From Ardenticatenaceae bacterium (GTDB lineage Bacteria > Chloroflexota > Anaerolineae > Promineifilales > Promineifilaceae), in NCBI GenBank assembly GCA_020634415.1, contig JACKBT010000030.1, positions 1 through 56,109 of the forward strand: DNA of 56,109 nt. The letters are read 5' to 3'. A program made the translations under genes and the position numbers. Shown here in pieces: positions 50,107 through 56,109 of the stretch; within the stretch, counting starts at the first letter, position 1, and each line of letters starts with the position of its first letter. Under the pieces are notes generated by a model that saw only the letters and a program-made list of their open reading frames with translations, had not been told where the DNA came from and searched no databases.

Positions 50107-52872
50107 ATGGTACGGTTGCTGCAAAAGCACTTCAGTACATATGAATGGCTTTTGATTTTCATCTCGATAACCATCTTGTCTGTATATATTTACTATGTAG
50201 CAGCGTTTGTATTTTTTACGCCATACCCAGGGATTGTATTTACGGCCGTTCAAGACGGTTGGCAAATAAACGACTCCTCCCAACCCAAACTCCCCATCGG
50301 CACCAAATTAACCCAAATTGGCGACCTCACCTTCCTTGAATACCAGCACAACAGAAACAAAGAACCCTTCGCCGGCTATCAGCCCGGCCAAACCGTTGTC
50401 ATCACAACCATTGATAATACCCAGCCAATCCAGATCCAAATCCCTGCACCATCCTTCACAGATCGCCTGAAACGAACAGTTTTCACCGGCTGGTTCATTA
50501 TCTTCTGGCTGCCCGGCACCCTCATATTGCTCTTCTTACGACCCCGCGACAGACGATGGCAGCTCCTCGTTACCTTCATGTATCTCATCGCCATCTGGGT
50601 ACTGGTAGGCATCGTTTCACCCTGGCGCATCGGTGCTTCTCGCTTAATATTAGGAGCAGTCACCTGGTTTATGCTGCCCATCTTCCTGCATCTCCACATC
50701 AACGTCCCCAGCCAACTTTTCCCCAAAACCTCCCCTGCCATCATAACCCTTCTCTATATATCAGCCGCCATCCTGGCCGCCCTAGAAATATTCCAAATAC
50801 CCCCTACCAATGCCCCTCCCCTCGGAGCCATCATCGCCATACTAGGCAGCGTCAGCCTCCTCATTTATCGTCTGCTAAAATCCCCACGGCACTCCTCCGA
50901 TCTCGTGGCCGCACGCCTCATGTTAGCTGGCATTGCCCTGGCCTTTTTACCCGGCCTTCTCTTCCAATTATTACCCCAGATTTTGAGCATCCCAGCATCC
51001 AGCATCCTCAGTCTCAGCTTCATCTATCTCGCTATCCCTGCCCTACCTTTGTTCTACACCTATGCCATCTACAAACGCCAGCTTGGGATCGTCGAGTTTA
51101 GGGTCAATCGCTTCCTCAGCCTCTACAGCTTTCTGCTTGTCTATCCCCCCGCATTTCTCATACTGGTTCTCTTGGGTGATCAATGGATCACATCCAGCAG
51201 CGCACGCACGATCTACTTATTATTCACCTCCTTTGCCTTTGTTATTCTCACCCCCCCTTTGCTCGATAGATTTCAAAAAGGGATCAATCGCCTCGCTTAC
51301 GGCACAGAATTCAACCCAGATGAAGTCATTAGAGTGCTCGCTAATCAGGCCCCGCCAGTGTTAAGCCAACAAACCCTCGTTAATGTCATCCTCAATAAGA
51401 TATTACCCAGCATGTTGATTCGTCAATCATCCCTGCTGTTGTATGAAGGAGCCAACAAAAGCACTTCTCTCTATACCCAAAACATACCAGAAAGTGATCA
51501 GCAACCATCCCGCCAACAAATCCTCAAATTAGCAGGAATGGCCCGTTTTTACCTTTCGCCCTTTTCTGAGGATGCAGACGACCCCTATACCTGGCTTCGT
51601 CTGGTTATTCCGCTGACCTTAAGAGACAAAACCATAGGCGTTTGGCTGTTTGGACGGCGCGATCCCGATGATTTTTATGCCCAAACTGATATTGAACTCC
51701 TGCAAACAGTTGCCAATCAGGTAGCAACTGCCCTCGAAAACATCCGGCTTTACCAAACATTAAAGGGGCAGGCGGATCAATTAGCGGCTCAAGTGACGGA
51801 GCGAACATCGGAATTGCAGGCCGAAAGAGATCGGACCCAAGCTATTCTCGACAGTGCAGGCGAAGGCATATTTTTCATGGATCCACGGGGGACGATTCTG
51901 TATACCAACCCCACGATGACTAACTTAACAGGATACCCGCCGACTGAAATATTGGGCCAAACACCACATCATTGGGAAGATGGAACCGATTCTCAGAGCA
52001 AGTACGGTGAATTATGGCACGCCATTGAATCGGGTGTGAAGTGGCAGGGGGAGTTGGTGCAGCGGCGCAAAGATGGTACACCCTACCATGCCAGAGTGAT
52101 CGTGACTCCTTTGCAAACAGGACAGAATGGCATTGATGGCTTTGTGGGCGTGTTGTCAGATATAAGCAAATTCAAAGAGGTGGATCGACTCAAATCTAAT
52201 ATTATTGCCAATGTTTCTCATGAGTTGAAAACGCCTTTGACCAATATCCGTATGTACATCAATTTAATGGAGAGGGGAAATCCTGAAAAGTATGCCAAAT
52301 ATTTGGCTGTCCTGAACCGCGAGTCGGAGCGCCTGACTCGCTTGATTCTTGAATTGCTTGATTTGTCCCGATTGGAATCGGGTGAGGTTAAAACGCAGCT
52401 TACGCCAACAAATATCTCTGAGTATATTGAAAGGGTTGTAGATGCCAGTGCGGCACAAGCACAAAGAAAACAGATCATGGTACAGGCTGAAATGCCAATA
52501 GATTTGCCATTAGTTTTGGTTGATGAGAGCCAAATTGAGCAGGTTTTTACGAATTTATTGACCAATGCGCTTAATTATACGTTTGAGGGGGGGCAGGTGG
52601 GCGTGTGGGCTGAGACGTTTGCCGATGATGAAGGGTCTTGGGTGGTTGTTCAGATTAGCGACAATGGGCCAGGTATTGCGGAAGAAGATTTGCCACATCT
52701 TTTTGAGCGATTTTACCGAGGACATGTGGGACGAGAAAGTCAAATGCCTGGTACGGGTTTGGGATTAGCCATTTGTAAGGAGATTATTGATCAGCACCAG
52801 GGACGGATAGAGGTTGACAGCCAGGTTGGCTCTGGCAGTGTTTTTCGTGTTTGGCTGAAGGCGGCGGCGTAG
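50107..52872 (+). CDS. Sensor histidine kinase: PDZ-like/multi-TM, GAF, PAS, HisKA, HATPase
   Basis: 921 residues, AGAGAGAA before the ATG. One helix (WLLIFISITILSVYIYYVAA) precedes an outside PDZ-like segment (~45-115), then about seven to eight more helices to ~400. A GAF-like domain (~410-560), a short coiled linker (ADQLAAQVTERTSELQAE), PAS (~575-690, ILDSAGEGIFFMDPRGTILY), HisKA with phosphoacceptor H705 (VSHELKTPL), and HATPase with LLTNALNYT, DNGPGI and GTGLGLAI follow. No response regulator is adjacent, so it is an orphan kinase. It has one ACGGCCGT copy, a low density compared with neighbouring genes. Confidence 0.9.
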   Translation: MVRLLQKHFSTYEWLLIFISITILSVYIYYVAAFVFFTPYPGIVFTAVQDGWQINDSSQPKLPIGTKLTQIGDLTFLEYQHNRNKEPFAGYQPGQTVVITTIDNTQPIQIQIPAPSFTDRLKRTVFTGWFIIFWLPGTLILLFLRPRDRRWQLLVTFMYLIAIWVLVGIVSPWRIGASRLILGAVTWFMLPIFLHLHINVPSQLFPKTSPAIITLLYISAAILAALEIFQIPPTNAPPLGAIIAILGSVSLLIYRLLKSPRHSSDLVAARLMLAGIALAFLPGLLFQLLPQILSIPASSILSLSFIYLAIPALPLFYTYAIYKRQLGIVEFRVNRFLSLYSFLLVYPPAFLILVLLGDQWITSSSARTIYLLFTSFAFVILTPPLLDRFQKGINRLAYGTEFNPDEVIRVLANQAPPVLSQQTLVNVILNKILPSMLIRQSSLLLYEGANKSTSLYTQNIPESDQQPSRQQILKLAGMARFYLSPFSEDADDPYTWLRLVIPLTLRDKTIGVWLFGRRDPDDFYAQTDIELLQTVANQVATALENIRLYQTLKGQADQLAAQVTERTSELQAERDRTQAILDSAGEGIFFMDPRGTILYTNPTMTNLTGYPPTEILGQTPHHWEDGTDSQSKYGELWHAIESGVKWQGELVQRRKDGTPYHARVIVTPLQTGQNGIDGFVGVLSDISKFKEVDRLKSNIIANVSHELKTPLTNIRMYINLMERGNPEKYAKYLAVLNRESERLTRLILELLDLSRLESGEVKTQLTPTNISEYIERVVDASAAQAQRKQIMVQAEMPIDLPLVLVDESQIEQVFTNLLTNALNYTFEGGQVGVWAETFADDEGSWVVVQISDNGPGIAEEDLPHLFERFYRGHVGRESQMPGTGLGLAICKEIIDQHQGRIEVDSQVGSGSVFRVWLKAAA

Positions 52873-53056
52873 ATACTTAATATGGTTTGTAAGGCTATGG
52901 GCTTAGGCTGTTTTTAGTGGTGCTGCTTGCCTCTTTTACTGAATCATGGGCTGGTACAGTAATTTGGTTTCAAGTAGTAACAATTAAGTGGCACCACACT
53001 TCACTTTTTGGATAAACGGCCGTTCCCCTCTCCACCCCTACAATCCCCCACTACAT

Positions 53057-53088
53057 AAAAAAGGGTGTGAGGCTTTCACCTCACACCC
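53057..53088 (-). terminator. Intrinsic terminator for the large surface protein (minus strand)
   Basis: GGGTGTGAGG - TGAAAG - CCTCACACCC on the minus strand, perfect 10-bp stem, followed by six T. It lies 10 bases after the stop of the gene at 53098. The rest of the spacer 52873-53056 shows nothing but one ACGGCCGTT. Confidence 0.85.
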
Positions 53089-53097
53089 CATTAACCA

Positions 53098-56000
53098 TTA
53101 AGGCTTTACCACAAAGGGCAAGTAAAGCTCATGAATCGGCCACAGCGCAACATTGTGATGCACTGGCGCATCCACAACTGTTAGCACAGGGCTTTCATAC
53201 TCTCCATAACCATCAGCCGAAACCACAACTTTATAGTCGCCGGGTAAGGTGAAAAAGGCATAATAGCCATCAGCGGCCGTTGTCTGGGCGTTAGACTGTC
53301 CCCAGATAGCCCCATTCCACACCAGCCATTCCCCCTCTACCCATTCATAACAGGTCACAACAGCACCGGCTAAACGATAATCTGCACCCAAACTGGCATC
53401 ATACACATACCCGTCGGGGTCAATGAGACCAGTCAGAATGTTGATGGTTTGGGTTGTACCGGTGTAGAGCTTGAGATCAAGCGAGTAGGCTCCAGTGGTC
53501 GGTGGGGTATAGCTGCCCAAATAGACATCATTGCCGCTGTTGATGAGGGCCGAGTCGAAGACACCGCCGACATACAGTTCGGCCGATATGACCCCGGTGG
53601 CACTGATGGGAATGGAGATAGCCACCGAGTCACCGGTACGTGTCCACACACGCCCACCCAAATTGGCATAGCCGTTGGCATCACGCAAATGCTGTTTACG
53701 GCCGTTAGCTGTTACCAAAATATTTACAGGGTCAACGGGCAGGGTGGGATCAACGGCCAGGTGCAGTGTATTGGAGGCAGGGCCAGCGGTGCCGCTGACA
53801 GCAGCCACTGCGTAGAATTCATAGCTGCCTGGGTTGAGGGGCGTGGTGAGGTTGAAGGTGACACGGCCGTTTGCATCGGCCGTTTTCGTCATCACCGCCA
53901 CATCGTTCCCATCGTACAGAGTCACAAAGGCGTTGGGTGGCGCAACCGCTCTAATTTCCGGTGTGGTGTCATTGGTTGTGCCGCTGACGGGAGCGTAAAT
54001 GGTAGTCGCTGTCGTACCATCCACCGTGATGGTGTGTTCGGTACTTTCCCACACCAGTTGTCCATCTACCCGAGCGGCCGTTTTGAAGTAGATAGTGCCA
54101 CCCGCTGGCGCATAGAGAACAACAATATTAGGCCCAATCGCGCCGCTGGCTCCAGCGTGGAGGGAGGCATAATCATTATCCGCCGCGTGGGATACGGTGT
54201 CCCAGTAGACGTACACAGTTTGCACATGCTGCCCGTTGCTGATAGTGGTTTCGATGGGAACAGAGGCGTAGGGCTGAACGGCCGTTGGGTACTCCGTCGT
54301 GGCAATCGTGGGATTGGTCGTGTAGAAATGAGCCTGATAATGGGTGTCCATCTCATCAATGAAGAACAACCCCATATAATCCCCAGCCGTCAAATCCACA
54401 TAGCCGCTAAAGTTGGCACTAAACGCCCCGCTGCCATTGCTGCTGGCAAACTGGCTCAGAGTGCCTGCGCCCACATATTGACTATACGATGTCCCATTCC
54501 AGTGGTAAGCCTCCACGCCAATAGGCTTATTGGGCAAACTGGTGCCGCTAACCGTATCTGTATTCAAATTGAGGGAGCCGCTGAGAGGGATAACATCACT
54601 GGTTTGCACCAATTCACCAATATTTACCTCGACGGAATCACCAGGCACAATATTGACATCAGGCCAATAGTTCACATTAGCAGAGGTATTTTGGGCGGTA
54701 ATGGTGGCACTGGCTTTGATGGCATTGCTGCTGTCACGAATCGTTATGGTACCCACTGCATCTAACGTGCCAGCATACAGATAGACATTATCTGTGACAT
54801 GGTTGATAAACAGGCCAGGAGTATTACGGCCCATACTGACACGATCATAATGACCGCCTTCCCAGTAGATGACTTGTAACGAGTCGCCGCCATACACTTC
54901 GGCAAAGGCGGCGGTGTAGTTGCCCAGCCCATCGGCACTGAAGTATTTGTAGTTATACAGCGCGTAGGGGCCAAAGGAATTTTCATCGAATACATTCAAC
55001 CAGGCATTGGGCGGCGCCGTGCCGTAGACAATATTGTTGGTGGTGTCGGCATCGAGCGTCAGGGCAACGATGTCTTGGCTGAAATGGAGCGGGCCAGTAT
55101 CTACTTCGATGATATCGGTTAAGGAGATGGGGCCATCTAGATAAAGCCAATACCAACCATCACGGGATGTGGTGGTGTTAGCCGTGCTTTTGATGTTCCC
55201 GTTGTAATCTTTGAGGGTGGCGACGACTATGTTGTCGCCTACCCCATAGCCGTAGATGTTATTGTTTTCATAAACGGCCGTAAACTGCGGCACGCGCCCC
55301 CAGGTGTACAAATCATCACCAGCCCCATTACGGTAGGTAATGTCGAAGTTGTAATTGCCATTCAGCACACCGCCAAAGGTGTAGGTAAAGTCGCCGTTGC
55401 CATCGGTAGGCACATCGGCCGTTTGGGTACCCCAATCATAAACCAGGCGCAGCATACTGTTGGCGGGGCCAGTGCCGTAGACAGTTTTGTTATTTCGGTC
55501 AATGACAAAATCAATATCAACGGCCGTTACCGTCCGCGTAAACACACCACCCGCCTGTAAGGCAGAATCCCCATACACCACATCCACCACATCATTGGGC
55601 AGCACATCCACATGATTGCCAATGGAATCGTAAAAGCTGAATGAACTATAACCATTGACCCCCGTTGTGGCGCTGGCCGTTGCCTTAATAGCCCCCAACG
55701 CATTCCGCAAAGTCGCCTCAATCGGCTGATGGGGATCACCAACCACATTGAGATCGGTATAGGAGTTGAAATAGGCTTTCACATACGGGCCAGCATACAA
55801 GCCCGCATTGGCCACTTCATTGTCTTGAGCATCATGGTAAATGGGGCTGCCATAACCCCCTGGCAGTATGTCATAGATGCCAGAGAAATCGGCCGTAAAC
55901 ATGCCCGCAGCAGTTGCGGTCGCCACTAACCCGGCATTGTCCCCAATAAAATCATCATATACATACAGTTCAACTTTGCTGTTGGCCGGGGCCATACCCG

Positions 56001-56109
56001 TCAAACTGTCCATATCGGGAGCAATGTTGGTCAAATACACATCAACTACCTCAACGGTCTGGTTATACCCCCCGTCTGAATCTACCTCTACCATGTCACC
56101 AGGTTCAAT
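53098..56109 (-). CDS. Large repeat-containing secreted/surface protein, C-terminal part (start outside window)
   Basis: The minus-strand frame is open through the window end, so at least 1,003 residues are seen and the N-terminus is missing; ATG 56094 is internal. It consists of repeated beta-sandwich-like modules with recurring VYGTAPPNAWLNVF / VYGTGPANSMLRLV / GMAPANSKVELYV elements alternating with GDxVEV turns. A bacterial Ig-like segment follows (TTPEIRAVAPPNAFVTLYDG), and near the end a carboxypeptidase-regulatory-like domain (TTAADGYYAFFTLPGDYKVV). The last residues are LYLPFVVKP, a tail I associate with secreted Chloroflexota proteins. No sortase LPXTG. It is probably a cell-surface or extracellular adhesin or structural protein. 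It has its own terminator. Confidence 0.8.
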   Translation of the reverse strand: MEPGDMVEVDSDGGYNQTVEVVDVYLTNIAPDMDSLTGMAPANSKVELYVYDDFIGDNAGLVATATAAGMFTADFSGIYDILPGGYGSPIYHDAQDNEVANAGLYAGPYVKAYFNSYTDLNVVGDPHQPIEATLRNALGAIKATASATTGVNGYSSFSFYDSIGNHVDVLPNDVVDVVYGDSALQAGGVFTRTVTAVDIDFVIDRNNKTVYGTGPANSMLRLVYDWGTQTADVPTDGNGDFTYTFGGVLNGNYNFDITYRNGAGDDLYTWGRVPQFTAVYENNNIYGYGVGDNIVVATLKDYNGNIKSTANTTTSRDGWYWLYLDGPISLTDIIEVDTGPLHFSQDIVALTLDADTTNNIVYGTAPPNAWLNVFDENSFGPYALYNYKYFSADGLGNYTAAFAEVYGGDSLQVIYWEGGHYDRVSMGRNTPGLFINHVTDNVYLYAGTLDAVGTITIRDSSNAIKASATITAQNTSANVNYWPDVNIVPGDSVEVNIGELVQTSDVIPLSGSLNLNTDTVSGTSLPNKPIGVEAYHWNGTSYSQYVGAGTLSQFASSNGSGAFSANFSGYVDLTAGDYMGLFFIDEMDTHYQAHFYTTNPTIATTEYPTAVQPYASVPIETTISNGQHVQTVYVYWDTVSHAADNDYASLHAGASGAIGPNIVVLYAPAGGTIYFKTAARVDGQLVWESTEHTITVDGTTATTIYAPVSGTTNDTTPEIRAVAPPNAFVTLYDGNDVAVMTKTADANGRVTFNLTTPLNPGSYEFYAVAAVSGTAGPASNTLHLAVDPTLPVDPVNILVTANGRKQHLRDANGYANLGGRVWTRTGDSVAISIPISATGVISAELYVGGVFDSALINSGNDVYLGSYTPPTTGAYSLDLKLYTGTTQTINILTGLIDPDGYVYDASLGADYRLAGAVVTCYEWVEGEWLVWNGAIWGQSNAQTTAADGYYAFFTLPGDYKVVVSADGYGEYESPVLTVVDAPVHHNVALWPIHELYLPFVVKP

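Larger units (their letters stand above)
10563..55527. repeat. Dispersed highly iterated palindrome ACGGCCGT (HIP-like), first to last exact copy
   Basis: Counting by eye, about 80 exact ACGGCCGT copies lie between these coordinates, plus about 45 CGGCCG variants with other flanks, often extended to AACGGCCGTT. Copies occur in genes on both strands, read as Asn-Gly-Arg, Thr-Ala-Val or Arg-Pro depending on frame, and in spacers, a terminator loop (19030) and the metK promoter spacer. Random expectation for an 8-mer in 46 kb is below one. The first 10 kb has one exact copy (near 1168). The behaviour is like cyanobacterial HIP1, with a different sequence. Confidence 0.9.

Overview
The window is 56.1 kb of bacterial chromosome, most likely from Chloroflexota (an Anaerolineae/Caldilineae-like lineage). 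That placement is an inference from gene content: a large tandem-cyclase/AAA/TPR regulator, FG-GAP and repeat-rich secreted proteins, a C-terminal LYLPFVVKP tail, DUF58 and PAC2 proteins, and many extragenic hairpin repeats. No rRNA or tRNA was recognised that would fix the taxonomy. From about 10.4 kb onwards the sequence is saturated with the palindrome ACGGCCGT (often AACGGCCGTT). I counted about 80 copies by eye, against fewer than one expected by chance, in coding sequence in all three frames and in spacers. Only one exact copy lies in the first 10 kb.

Region 1 (1-10.6 kb) looks like an acquired defence island. It holds the tail of an ISAs1-family insertion sequence, a 1,101-aa PLD/SNF2-type helicase, an Eco57I/PglX-like DNA methyltransferase overlapping it by 4 nt, and a 681-aa protein with the unusual order CBS-CBS / HEPN (RNDLAH) / DUF7662-like / DUF4268-like / Mrr_N-like winged helix. 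A small uncharacterised protein follows. Helicase plus methylase suggests a restriction-modification-like system. The third protein would add a nucleotide-sensing, RNase-type arm. This is the best candidate for an undescribed system.

Region 2 (10.8-19 kb) carries a LiaF/toastrack-like membrane protein, lysA, and a PhoR/PhoB-like two-component system overlapping lysA. A Usp-like protein, a Na/phosphate symporter and a tandem universal stress protein come next. Four direct repeats spaced 11-12 nt sit just upstream of a -10-like box between the regulator and the Usp/transporter genes and look like a Pho-box-type operator.

Region 3 (19-37.5 kb) is mostly minus-strand metabolism and surface functions: acetoacetyl-CoA synthetase, a beta-propeller lipoprotein, nitroreductase, PaaK, class III aminotransferase, HSL-type esterase, FAD oxidoreductase, an FG-GAP membrane protein, three GNAT genes (two tandem paralogues), a P1/DmpA peptidase, an SDR and a methyltransferase. 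Region 4 (37.5-53 kb) has a soluble-adenylyl-cyclase-like protein, DUF58, MurA with Asp in place of the usual catalytic Cys, PAC2, 3-methyladenine glycosylase, FabI, metK behind a SAM-I riboswitch, DusB and a PDZ-like/GAF/PAS histidine kinase. Region 5 (53.1-56.1 kb) is the C-terminal part of a very large repeat-containing secreted protein that runs off the window.

Spacers from 10.6 kb on are full of hairpin repeats built from short repeated words (six copies of a GAGACTGGAGATT family, plus others). Some supply stop codons to neighbouring genes, and several create false upstream start extensions, which I trimmed using ribosome-binding sites and family alignment.
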